A stretch of DNA of 64,000 nt from Paenibacillus sp. FSL K6-0276 (GTDB taxonomy: Bacteria; Bacillota; Bacilli; Paenibacillales; Paenibacillaceae). The stretch covers positions 5,022,001 through 5,086,000 of the forward strand of contig NZ_CP150276.1 in NCBI RefSeq assembly GCF_037977235.1, given 5' to 3'. A program made the position numbers and the translations under genes. Shown one piece after another: positions 52,398 to 60,415 of the stretch; positions within the stretch are counted from its first letter, which is position 1; each line of letters starts with the position of its first letter. The notes beneath the pieces are model-generated. The model had not been told where the DNA came from and did no database searches. It worked only from the letters and a program-made list of their open reading frames with translations.

Positions 52398-53573
52398 TTA
52401 CTTCCTCCCTTTATACATACAGTTTTCTTTCGTAACCAGCAGTGCGCCTTCACGCTTTAGGATTTCCTCAACATAGGCTCGAAAGCGATCCAATACATGA
52501 CCCTGCAGTCGTAACCGCGCATTCATGGGAGTAGAAATCATATAGTCAATCAGAGGTTCTACTTCGGTGATTCTTAGGCTATCCTCATAAATAAACGGTT
52601 CAACCTCACGGAAAAAGGGCGAGAGCAGCCCGGCCGCATTGTCCAGATGAAAATTCTCAATGACGCGGTCCAGTACCTCCATTCCCGGGTCATAAGATGT
52701 CCCCAGTTGCTCCACCTCCTGCAGGTGCCGCAAGCTCATCGTCGTGGCGTAGAAGTGGCCGTCTTGTTTTATGACACGGTGTATTTCCTGGATAGCCCGC
52801 TGAATATTCTGCACATGGTAGAGCATATTGTTGGCGATTACTTTATCGAATTGTCCGTCATGGAAAGGAATTTCTTGCGCGTCCACCAACAAGAACTTAA
52901 ATTGGGGCAAGCCTTTGAGGCGGCTCCGCGCCTCCTCCAGCATTCCTTCAGACACATCCGTTAACGTGATGCGCCAACTCTTCGGAATACGATCAGCATT
53001 GCATAGCCACAAGGAACCGTCTCCGCAGCCTAGCTCAAGCAAATGAACATCCGGCTCCTGCCCAAGCTGATCGAATACCCATTTGTGCCATCCGTGTGGA
53101 TTGGTACAGAATCGGTCATAGAGGTGTATTCTGGATTGTAACCGAGATGCATTCCGATACTGTTCCCCCCACTTCTGCTCCGTCTGTACGGCCTGAATAA
53201 TGTCCGCCAGATGGTTCCATCCCCCGTCGGCGTCCTCCAACACCCCTCGGATCACCTTCACGACATTCTCGGTATGGAGCATCTTCTGCCGTACCACATC
53301 CAACTGAGCAAGAAGCGAGTTCCGAATCTTCCAACCTAAACCGGCCTCCGCAGCCAGAAGATCCCCGATCTCATCCAGTGACAACCCCACATACTTCAGC
53401 GTCTGAATTTGCTGCAGCCGTCTTAGGTCATCCACTCCGTACCTTCGAACAGCTCCTGTATTCTCTTTGTCTGGAGTCAATAGTCCTATCTGGTCGTAAT
53501 ATCTCAAGGTTCGAAGCGTTAATCCCGTCCACTTAGACAACTGTCCAGTCGTGAAATATGTAGTTTCCTTCAT
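52398..53573 (-). CDS. MerR-family HTH fused to a SAM-dependent methyltransferase
   Basis: A 391-aa protein. Residues 1-70 are a MerR winged HTH ('FTTGQLSKWTGLTLRTLRYYDQIGLL' in part 'LTLRTLRYYDQIG'), about 75-140 a helical dimer region, and 150-391 a class I methyltransferase with motif I 'LLELGCGDGSL' (178-188), 'LTDVSEGML' and 'VIANNMLYHV'. It may bind DNA and methylate a small molecule that is its own inducer. It is followed immediately by the Nudix fusion gene. GGGAGGGGGGAG precedes the ATG. Confidence 0.85.
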   Translation of the reverse strand: MKETTYFTTGQLSKWTGLTLRTLRYYDQIGLLTPDKENTGAVRRYGVDDLRRLQQIQTLKYVGLSLDEIGDLLAAEAGLGWKIRNSLLAQLDVVRQKMLHTENVVKVIRGVLEDADGGWNHLADIIQAVQTEQKWGEQYRNASRLQSRIHLYDRFCTNPHGWHKWVFDQLGQEPDVHLLELGCGDGSLWLCNADRIPKSWRITLTDVSEGMLEEARSRLKGLPQFKFLLVDAQEIPFHDGQFDKVIANNMLYHVQNIQRAIQEIHRVIKQDGHFYATTMSLRHLQEVEQLGTSYDPGMEVLDRVIENFHLDNAAGLLSPFFREVEPFIYEDSLRITEVEPLIDYMISTPMNARLRLQGHVLDRFRAYVEEILKREGALLVTKENCMYKGRK

Positions 53574-53601
53574 GTTTACTCCCCCCTCCCGTTTACAACT
53601 A

Positions 53602-53630
53602 GTAACCTTAAACCTAGTATATCTGGTTAC
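53602..53630 (-). promoter_or_regulatory. Inverted repeat GTAACC-N17-GGTTAC upstream of merR-methyltransferase
   Basis: A 6-bp perfect inverted repeat with 17-bp spacing lies 30-57 bp before the gene. MerR regulators bind dyads in over-long promoter spacers, so this is the likely autoregulatory site. A further GTTAC copy lies at 53636. Confidence 0.5.
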
Positions 53631-53660
53631 GTGACGTTACCTGCAAGAGATTTATATGAA

Positions 53661-53690
53661 ACAAGAAAGACCCATCTCCTAGGAGAGTGG
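53661..53690. terminator. Short hairpin in the intergenic region
   Basis: CCCATCTCCTAGGAGAGTGGG forms a hairpin with one mismatch; it precedes palindromic repeat copy 3 and is probably part of the same element. Confidence 0.4.
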
Positions 53691-53725
53691 GCTCCGAATT
53701 AAAGTCATCCTTTATGGTTAGATAC

Positions 53726-53772
53726 TTCGCCCTATTTATGGTACGGTTCAGCTTAACGGGTCTATCGGCGAA
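53726..53772. repeat. Dispersed palindromic repeat, copy 3
   Basis: TTCGCC (53726) and GGCGAA (53772) are the outer arms; the interior 'GGTACGGTTCAGCTTAAC' belongs to the second sequence variant shared with copy 4. Confidence 0.65.
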
Positions 53773-53854
53773 TTTAGTTTTGACCATAACTGCTCGTTGG
53801 GATTCTGATCTGGGTTATAGGGTGGGAGGTAAAGGGAAAGCCGTAACAAAAAGG

Positions 53855-54928
53855 CTAAATATTTCGTTCCTCATACTCAAAAGGCTCTTCACAAGAGTAG
53901 ATTTCATGGAAAAACCCCTTTAACGGGATATCGTCTTCCAGACATTTTATGAGATACGACAGTTCCTCATCACACTTCGGTTTCTCACCGCTGTTCTGCA
54001 TCACCTCGAATGAGTCAACGATATTTTCCATGGCACTCGCCTGAATAAATAAAGGCAAGTTCTCCAACATCGAATCTTCGATCTTGGTCTCGGATCTGTA
54101 TCCCGCGAGGACAGTTTCGAAATAATCATCCATAAACTTTTTACGTTTACCGGTGTCTGGTTCAAATTGTATCCAGCCCACTCCCTGCGTCCAGAGACCT
54201 GCCAAGTCAAACATATACCAACAGTAACAAGAATTATCGAAATCATATACGGTTATTTGTCCGGTATCAAAATCTATCGAATAATTCCCATCGTTATAAT
54301 CAAAATGGATCATACCGAAAGTCTCCTGGTTCCTGTCCAATCCTTTTAAGGTATGAAGCAGCTCTATCAGCTTCTCCTTAAGAAGAGATAAGGAATTAGG
54401 TATCAGTTTATCGATATATTCGGCATTGTATTTGTCAAAAAAACTATACCGGCGATGGACAGGAGTATACCCTTTCGATATCTGGTGCAGTTTCCCCAGG
54501 GCTTTACCGCAATTATAATAATACTCGGTAATTGGAACTCCTTCCCGGTATCGATAATGATTTTCTACAAGCATTTTCCCTTTGGCCTTTACAAACAGGC
54601 AGATAAAAAAGGTATGATTGTTATGAGTGATTTCTTCCAGCAGATTCCCCTTCCTGGAGCTGACTACATCTGAGACACTTCCTCCATGCTCGAATAAATA
54701 CCTGATATACTCAACTTCTCCTAAAAAATCTTCACGGTTCCTGTCAGGCAGGAAAGCGATTCTGAGTATTTTGGCATCGGCGCCCTCTTTCTCACAGGTA
54801 TATACGACATTCCGCCCTCCGTCATGTGCCGGAATCAGCTGAATCTCATAGCCTTCTAAGCCGAATAACTCCGATACGACTGCAAGTAAATAGGTATCGC
54901 CGATTGAAACAACCTCGTTATAATTCAT
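53855..54928 (-). CDS. APH/homoserine-kinase-type phosphotransferase
   Basis: A 357-aa kinase-fold protein with canonical loop 'MIHFDYNDGNY' (His208, Asp210, Asn215: HxDxxxxN) and metal motif 'VYDFDNSCY' (Asp229). ATG 54928 is chosen for AAAGGGG 6 bp upstream, although the frame stays open upstream into an AraC relic. Substrates of this family include homoserine, choline, aminoglycosides and macrolides; none can be chosen here. Confidence 0.85.
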   Translation of the reverse strand: MNYNEVVSIGDTYLLAVVSELFGLEGYEIQLIPAHDGGRNVVYTCEKEGADAKILRIAFLPDRNREDFLGEVEYIRYLFEHGGSVSDVVSSRKGNLLEEITHNNHTFFICLFVKAKGKMLVENHYRYREGVPITEYYYNCGKALGKLHQISKGYTPVHRRYSFFDKYNAEYIDKLIPNSLSLLKEKLIELLHTLKGLDRNQETFGMIHFDYNDGNYSIDFDTGQITVYDFDNSCYCWYMFDLAGLWTQGVGWIQFEPDTGKRKKFMDDYFETVLAGYRSETKIEDSMLENLPLFIQASAMENIVDSFEVMQNSGEKPKCDEELSYLIKCLEDDIPLKGFFHEIYSCEEPFEYEERNI

Positions 54929-55235
54929 ACAATCCCCTTTCCGAACAGACAAATTTTTTGTTACTAAACAATAAGAACGTACCACTAATAGCGGCACGTT
55001 CAATGGACTTTGCGTAAGCCCATATTCACGTTTAAACGCGCGTATGTAGGTTTGCTCATGTTCATAACCGCATTCGATTGCAATATCTAGAACCCGCTTC
55101 TCGGTTTGCATCAAAGTCTCCAAGCTGGTGGCCAGCTTTCGAGAGCGTATATAGCTTTGTAGCGGCACGCCGAAGGCGAACTTGAAGAGTCGACGCAAAT
55201 GGACAACGGAGATCGGGAGATCGGCCAATTCTCGT
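54929..55235 (-). pseudogene. AraC/Rob-type HTH fragment in frame with the phosphotransferase
   Basis: The frame upstream of the kinase encodes 'SVVHLRRLFKFAFGVPLQSY' and 'LDIAIECGYEHEQTYIRAF', the two HTH motifs of AraC regulators with a GyrI-like domain. There is no start codon with a ribosome site, the N-terminus is cut at a terminator hairpin (55245) and the effector domain is missing. It reads into the kinase without a stop by chance. Confidence 0.65.
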
Positions 55236-55244
55236 CAATCTGAC

Positions 55245-55268
55245 TGACCTCAAGAGGTCAGTTTTTTG
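55245..55268 (+). terminator. Perfect hairpin with T tail
   Basis: CTGACCTCAAGAGGTCAG followed by TTTTTT. No plus-strand gene precedes it now, so it may be left from a lost gene. Confidence 0.75.
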
Positions 55269-55397
55269 TTGTTACATCCACAGTCCTCAAAACAACATTT
55301 CCGCCCTCATCGTCTTGCGGAGCTGATCTTATAGGGTCATCTTTATAAGCAAATTTCGTTAGGCCTCTAACTTTTACACTCCCTTTGCATGGTCAAA

Positions 55398-55442
55398 AAA
55401 AATTGGGAAGTCCCCAACTAATCGTTGTGAACCCCCCAATTC
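55398..55442 (-). terminator. Terminator of the four-repeat secreted protein
   Basis: On the minus strand GAATTGGGGGGTTC pairs with GGGACTTCCCAATT in part and is followed by eight T. Confidence 0.75.
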
Positions 55443-55459
55443 ATACAGGCATTTATTAT

Positions 55460-57256
55460 TTATTTGCGGTCTGGATTTTCCTTAGAGTATGCTTTTGCCT
55501 TTTCCGCAGCACCTTCTAAAGTTGCGCTGTTGACAATGCCGAAACTATGTTCCTCTTCGAGAATTGTCATTAATGTATTGTAATCAATAGCGCGGTTTTC
55601 TTCTGTGCCATGGTAATATTGACTTTCCAATGTAGACAGAGCATGTAAAATTCTACCTACGATACTGTTGTAACTATTGTTCACCTTCGCTAATGTATCA
55701 TAGACATATTTAGTATCCTCATTTTCAATTCCGTTAAAACGAACACCGTTTACCCGATCTACTGCAGCACCGATATAACTGGCCATTAACTCCCAGTTTC
55801 CATATTTAGAAAAGTCCGCTTCATTTAACATCTTTTCTGTTAATTTGGCTTCATGTACTGCTCTAGCCAATTCTAATTTTAATTTATATTGGTCTAAAAT
55901 TTTTGTTGCAGAGTCAATCGTTGTTTTGTTTACATATTCAAAATTCAAGTTCGATTCTTCTTTGATAATTTGATCCAATTGAGCAACAGCTATTTCTTGG
56001 CCCTCTAGTCCGCCCTGATTAAATTGAACTTCTAATCCATTGATTGCATGTTGAATACGTGCCACAACACTGTTATAGCTTCTGTTCACTTTATCTAAAG
56101 TATCATAGATTACTTTTACTTGAGAGAAATCAACACCTTCCCCTCTTAGCCAGTCTGCTCTATCCACTGCAGCTTTCAGATAACTGGACATTAATTCCCA
56201 TTGACCTTGTTTTGTAAAGTCAGCAGTTTCTAACATTCCTGTTGTTAGCTCTACTTCCTTTAACCCATAGGATAACTGTTCCTGTTTCGTTCCCGTTAGA
56301 ACTTCAGCGGTTTGAGGCGCTGCTAATTTTGCTTTATATTGGTCTAAAATTTTCGTTGCTTCTGTGATCGTCTTATTATTGACATACTCTTTGTCTTCTG
56401 CAATTATTTGCTCCAATTGTTGTACGGCAATTTGTTGACCTTCTGGGCTTCCATTAGCAAATTGAACCTCTAAACCATGAATTGCATGTTGAATTCTTCC
56501 TACGATGCTATTGTAACTTCTGTTCACTTTAGCTAACACGTCGTATACATATTTAGTGTCTTCATTTTCAATTCCGTTAAAACGAACGCCGTCAACACGT
56601 TGGACAGCAGCCCTAATAAAGCTAGACATGTATTCAAAGCTTCCGTTTTGTGTAAAATCGTGCTCTTTTAACAATTGTTCCGTATATTTCGCTTCATGTA
56701 CTGCTCTGGCTAGTTCTAATTTTAATTTATATTGGTCTAAAATTTTCGTTGCAGAATCAATCGTTGTTTTGTTTACATATTCATAATTCAGGTCTGTTTC
56801 TTCTTTAATAATTTGATCCAACTGTGCGACTGCAATTTCTTTCCCTTCTAAACTACCATTCGTAAATTGAATATTCAATCCACTGATCGCATGTTGAATT
56901 CTTCCTACAATGCTGTTATAACTACTGTTAATTTCAGCCAATGCAAGTTCTACATTCTTTATATCATCAGCCGTGATTGTGTTATCACTATTTTCACCGT
57001 ATACAATTTTATATGCATTCATAAAAGTGGTGGACATTTCTTCAAAGGAGCCCTCTTTAGTAAAATCAGATTCCCTTAACATAGCTAGTGCTGCATTTAA
57101 ATACGTTCCAACAGATTGATGTAATGTATTACTTTGAGCTGACTCAACACCTACAGCAGACACTTCAGCAAATGCCGATTCTGATACCCCTCCTACCAAT
57201 GTAGCGAATAATACCCCTGAAACCATTAGCTTTTTTGCTTTTGCCTTCTTTGACAT
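55460..57256 (-). CDS. Secreted protein with four internal helical repeats
   Basis: A 598-aa protein with a Sec signal peptide cleaved after 'SAFA' (about residue 30) and four repeats of about 130-138 residues at roughly 46-183, 184-313, 326-463 and 464-591. Each has 'SYNSIVGRIQHAI.GLE.QF', then 'IAVAQLDQII' and 'ATKILDQYK.KL'. The end of repeat 1 with the start of repeat 2 is nearly identical to the end of repeat 3 with the start of repeat 4, so a two-repeat unit was duplicated. No Cys in the mature part, no LPXTG, SLH or known enzyme motif. AGGAGG precedes the ATG. Function unknown; a binding or scaffold role is possible. Confidence 0.85.
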   Translation of the reverse strand: MSKKAKAKKLMVSGVLFATLVGGVSESAFAEVSAVGVESAQSNTLHQSVGTYLNAALAMLRESDFTKEGSFEEMSTTFMNAYKIVYGENSDNTITADDIKNVELALAEINSSYNSIVGRIQHAISGLNIQFTNGSLEGKEIAVAQLDQIIKEETDLNYEYVNKTTIDSATKILDQYKLKLELARAVHEAKYTEQLLKEHDFTQNGSFEYMSSFIRAAVQRVDGVRFNGIENEDTKYVYDVLAKVNRSYNSIVGRIQHAIHGLEVQFANGSPEGQQIAVQQLEQIIAEDKEYVNNKTITEATKILDQYKAKLAAPQTAEVLTGTKQEQLSYGLKEVELTTGMLETADFTKQGQWELMSSYLKAAVDRADWLRGEGVDFSQVKVIYDTLDKVNRSYNSVVARIQHAINGLEVQFNQGGLEGQEIAVAQLDQIIKEESNLNFEYVNKTTIDSATKILDQYKLKLELARAVHEAKLTEKMLNEADFSKYGNWELMASYIGAAVDRVNGVRFNGIENEDTKYVYDTLAKVNNSYNSIVGRILHALSTLESQYYHGTEENRAIDYNTLMTILEEEHSFGIVNSATLEGAAEKAKAYSKENPDRK

Positions 57257-57710
57257 TTCTATTCCTCCTAAAATATGTTTTTATATTTTTAAAAGGAGTG
57301 GGTTCACTATTAGCTTCACATATTCCAAGTGACCATATACAGAATACGCTTCATCGCATCCATTAAAAAACTATATAAGTAAAATTTCATAGAGCAAGAA
57401 ATGATTTCCATTCAATCTGGGCTATTATACCATATTTTCCAGAATAGAAAATCTATAATTTCTCCTTTTTATGGGATTTGGCCATTATTTTGATGTTTTT
57501 TCCATATCGAGGACTACTTCAACCAACTAAGGACGAATTTGAACGAGGAGGAAGAGAGCTTGGGACGGAGCGTACATTGTTGTTTTCGAAGCTGGTGACA
57601 AAGCCCGTTACCTCGACAACATCTAGATGAATCGTTTGGGACAGCCCCTTTCCTTTTTCACTTTTCGGAAAATCTCCAAGACTGACCCCTAGTTTAAATC
57701 TTCAATTTAC

Positions 57711-57753
57711 CACTATTTATGATACGGTTCAGCTTAACATCTATAAGGCGAAA
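57711..57753. repeat. Dispersed palindromic repeat, copy 4
   Basis: 'CTATTTATGATACGGTTCAG' with 'CTTAACATCTATAAGGCGAA' matches copy 3 closely but lacks the left TTCGCC arm. Confidence 0.6.
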
Positions 57754-58010
57754 AAAAAGGAGCCCCCTATTTCTAGAGGTCATCCTATTCCGAATACTAT
57801 TACCGTATTTGGATCATGAAATAAGGTCCGTTCTTATAATCGAAAACGATATTATTTCAAGGATTTCAATAGATGCGCCTATATCAAACCATGAAATATT
57901 TCCACTAGCTTAACAAGTGTCTGCTGTCATTATGGAAATCTCTTTCGTTGTTGTAGCGCTTTTTTAGCATTGAATTCGAAGCTTGGCTTGCGGAGATAGC
58001 AAATAGACAA

Positions 58011-58045
58011 AAGCCTCTATTCCGCCACTCGGAATAGAGGCTTAT
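58011..58045. terminator. Strong bidirectional hairpin
   Basis: AAGCCTCTATTCCG pairs perfectly with CGGAATAGAGGCTT across CCACT. Minus-strand TTTTGTCT follows. Confidence 0.7.
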
Positions 58046-58204
58046 ATTATTCTCACTCAAAGGGTGCGAGCAGCAACTGACCAACAAGTTCTTGCAAGTC
58101 GAACCATCCTGTACCCAAATATTTTCGCACCCATATAGGCTTGATCCAGCATAGACGACACAGACCACAATGGCTGGATTCCTCCACTTGCGCTTTTGCT
58201 TACT

Positions 58205-58669
58205 TTAATATTGTCCTTTAATTACAAAAAACGAGCCCCGAATTGTACCGGCTAGTTTAGACTTCTGCCTAGCAAACTTAAACTTCTCTTCTAACTCCTT
58301 TGGTACCTCCATCCCCTCAGAAAGCTTAAAACCAACGGCCCGCTTCTTAGGATCATCAACCGTATACATAACATTGACCTCAAGACCATCTTCATAAAAG
58401 ACATAGGTAAATTTTATATTTCCCACTTGAAAACGCGACGTTTCTAAGGGTTTGGCTGCAAACTCAATATTCCGTTCTTCTTTCAAAATTCGGTTCACAT
58501 AATCAAGGTTCTCCTGACTTTCGCTAGCTGGGACAACTGTAAATTCATGCTCGTACTTGTTCATAAAGTAACGTGCTTCATTAGCACGTAAACCAGCAAG
58601 TGCTTCTACAACAGGTGAAGACTCTAAACCAACCGTAGACACATTTTTAAAATCAACGATATACGACAT
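58205..58669 (-). CDS. Protein of unknown function (154 aa)
   Basis: ATG 58669 follows AAAGGAGAG; earlier in-frame ATGs lack spacing. The product is a soluble alpha/beta protein without signal peptide: 'SYIVDFKNVSTVGLESSPVV', 'EARYFMNKYEHEFTVVPAS', 'GNIKFTYVFYEDGLEVNVMY'. I do not recognise the family. It stands alone, flanked by decayed DNA. Good ribosome site and codon usage like its neighbours support a real gene. Confidence 0.6.
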   Translation of the reverse strand: MSYIVDFKNVSTVGLESSPVVEALAGLRANEARYFMNKYEHEFTVVPASESQENLDYVNRILKEERNIEFAAKPLETSRFQVGNIKFTYVFYEDGLEVNVMYTVDDPKKRAVGFKLSEGMEVPKELEEKFKFARQKSKLAGTIRGSFFVIKGQY

Positions 58670-58759
58670 TTCCATCTCTCCTTTTCTCTCTTTATTCCCT
58701 AACAACAGGAATCAATAACTAAAAATTTAATTATATTATATCAAAAATAATCTACACAC

Positions 58760-59110
58760 ATATATTCAAATCCATGCCCGCGACAAGGTTATATTTTCGC
58801 ATTAATCGGCGGATCTTCTTGTGATTCACGGTGATCAAAATGCTCCAAACGCATCTTGATCACCAAAGCACCAGTTTTTCTTTTTAATGCGTCGAAGTGT
58901 TCCTTAATAAGAGAGCAAAATCATGCTCGTCGTCTGCTGCACGAAGTTGGCGCTTTTACTCGGATCCAAGCCATCTGTAGTAGCCACTGTGGCGAGCTTA
59001 GATAGATAGCGTGTCATCTGACTTAACCCATGGGCTCGCAGGGTGTGATAAATGATTTCGTAGAGTTACAAAGGTAGCAATATCCCGCTCCTTTCCAATA
59101 TTCTGACTAA
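58760..59110 (-). pseudogene. Transposase relics, including IS3-family orfB fragment
   Basis: On the minus strand 58836-58768 reads 'ITVNHKKIRRLMRKYNLVA', the 'vNhKkVlRLMrkyGL' motif of IS3-family (IS150 group) orfB. The flanking sequence is broken into several frames, e.g. 'LRAHGLSQMTRYLSKLATVA' near 59000, of unclear origin. No terminal repeats found. Confidence 0.5.
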
Positions 59111-59114
59111 AACA

Positions 59115-59168
59115 CAAAAGACCCACAATAAGGTCATTTTTTTTAGAAGTGTCTTTCTTGTGGGTCAC
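59115..59168. terminator. Hairpin after the cadherin-like fragment
   Basis: GACCCACAA pairs with TTGTGGGTC around a T-rich loop. Confidence 0.4.
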
Positions 59169-59171
59169 AGT

Positions 59172-59915
59172 TCACTTGGCAGGCTTAGGCTTCTTTATTT
59201 CAGATGTGTCCCATGTCGAACACATATTACTTATGACCCTCGTGTCTTCAAACCCAAATTGATCAATAGGCAGTGTATAGTTTCCTTTAGATAATACAAG
59301 TTGTATAGTACTGTGATATTGTTGTAGTAATTGTATTAAACTACCGTTTAACTCCCCGATAAAAACATCCGAATTGTTATTGTCCTGGATTGTCAAAATG
59401 GAGTGTTCACCTTCCTGCTCAAGGATTTGAGCAAGAGTATTGAAATCGAATTTTAACGTATTAACCGTCTGCCCATTGCTTAGAGAAGCAGAGATTGTTC
59501 CAACAGAAACCGTTTTACCATTAATCCAAAATAGATCTGACGTAGTGGTATTGTTATTCCCGCTACTTCCATTACTTCCACTACTATTACTACTTTCTCT
59601 TGTCACCGTGACGGTATACATTTGGGTTGTTCTTACCGCTGCGGTCACCACGATCGTTATAACATTATTTCCTATGTTCAACGGTACAACCTGCTTATCT
59701 CCACTGGTCACAGATGAGCCATTTACCGTTACCGACGCACCTGCATCCACTGTTGTTGACGTTATTTCAATGCTCGTTACTTCATTACCTACGCTTGCTG
59801 TATAGCTCGTTGTTGATGCATTAAAGGATGGCGATAGCGTTCCACTGCTCAAGCTCAAACTGCTTAAATCGGCACTCGACGTTGGAGAACTGTTTGCATA
59901 CAGCGGTATGGAGTT
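59172..59915 (-). pseudogene. C-terminal fragment of a surface protein with cadherin-like domain
   Basis: The open frame begins in foreign DNA at about 59915 and encodes 'SADLSSLSLSSGTLSPSF', 'TSYTASVGNEVTSIEIT' and 'NIGNNVITIVVTA', the pattern of Cadherin-like beta-sandwich (PF12733) repeats in large Paenibacillus surface proteins. A Ser/Gly/Asn linker and about 120 further residues follow. No start or signal sequence is present. It overlaps the chloride-channel relic on the other strand at the junction. Confidence 0.7.
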
Positions 59916-59919
59916 TGCA

Positions 59920-60383
59920 AGCTTTACTATGAAGACCTTTAGTCTTATTGAACTTATTGCTTTTATGCCTCTCGTTATTGCAGGTATGCTATTCGGTGCA
60001 TTATTCTTGCTTTGCCAGAAGCTTGTAGCGGTTGTTTTTGCTCCGCTTGCAACTCACAAATTTGCTCGTGCGATCATAACTGGAATGGTGCTTGGCGTAG
60101 TTGGCATGTTTTTGCCGTATACGATGTATTCCGGTGAGGAGCAAATGCTTGAGCTGGTCAACGACTGGCAGTCGTGGTCGATCATCATACTATTCATAAC
60201 AAGCCTGATAAAAATGGTCATGATCAACGTTTGCATTTCGGGTGGCAACAGCACTAGGACAGCCGATCATCGTTGCCGTCTTATGTATGCTGTTTGCGCC
60301 TATTAAAGCTATTATAGCGATTGCGGTTGCGGCCTTTATCGGCGGCAAATCTCACGATATCTTGAAGAAGAGTTCAAGCTGCT
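59920..60383 (+). pseudogene. Chloride channel (ClC) fragment with internal deletion
   Basis: Plus-strand sequence encodes 'GMLFGALFLLCQKLVAVVF', 'ITGMVLGVVGMFLPYTMYSG' and 'SLIKMVMINVCISGG', matching the middle of ClC channels (up to 'K..LTN.CI.SG'). The frame then shifts near 60240 and resumes as 'PIIVAVLCMLFAPIKAIIAI' to a stop at 60383, matching the C-terminal helix. The filter-region helices between are deleted and the N-terminus is missing. Confidence 0.75.
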
Positions 60384-60415
60384 AATAGAGGCTGTGCCCA
60401 TCATTGAGCGGTGAA

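Larger units (their letters stand above)
57257..58204. other. Long region without intact genes
   Basis: About 950 bp. It holds the leader of the four-repeat gene, palindromic repeat copy 4 (57711-57753) and a strong hairpin (58011-58045). On the minus strand a frame ends 'KYLGTGWFDLQELVGQLLLA' just before 58060, which may be a gene relic; I do not recognise it. Confidence 0.5.

Noticed and set aside
53687..53923. 78-codon plus-strand frame
   Set aside because: It runs through the palindromic repeat and the end of the phosphotransferase on the other strand; similar frames appear at other repeat copies for the same reason.
55460..57256. CRISPR or DNA-level repeat array
   Set aside because: The repetition is long, coding and in frame (protein repeats); no short direct repeats with spacers were seen anywhere in the window.
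57905..58168. 87-codon minus-strand frame
   Set aside because: It passes through a terminator hairpin and has no ribosome site or family features.
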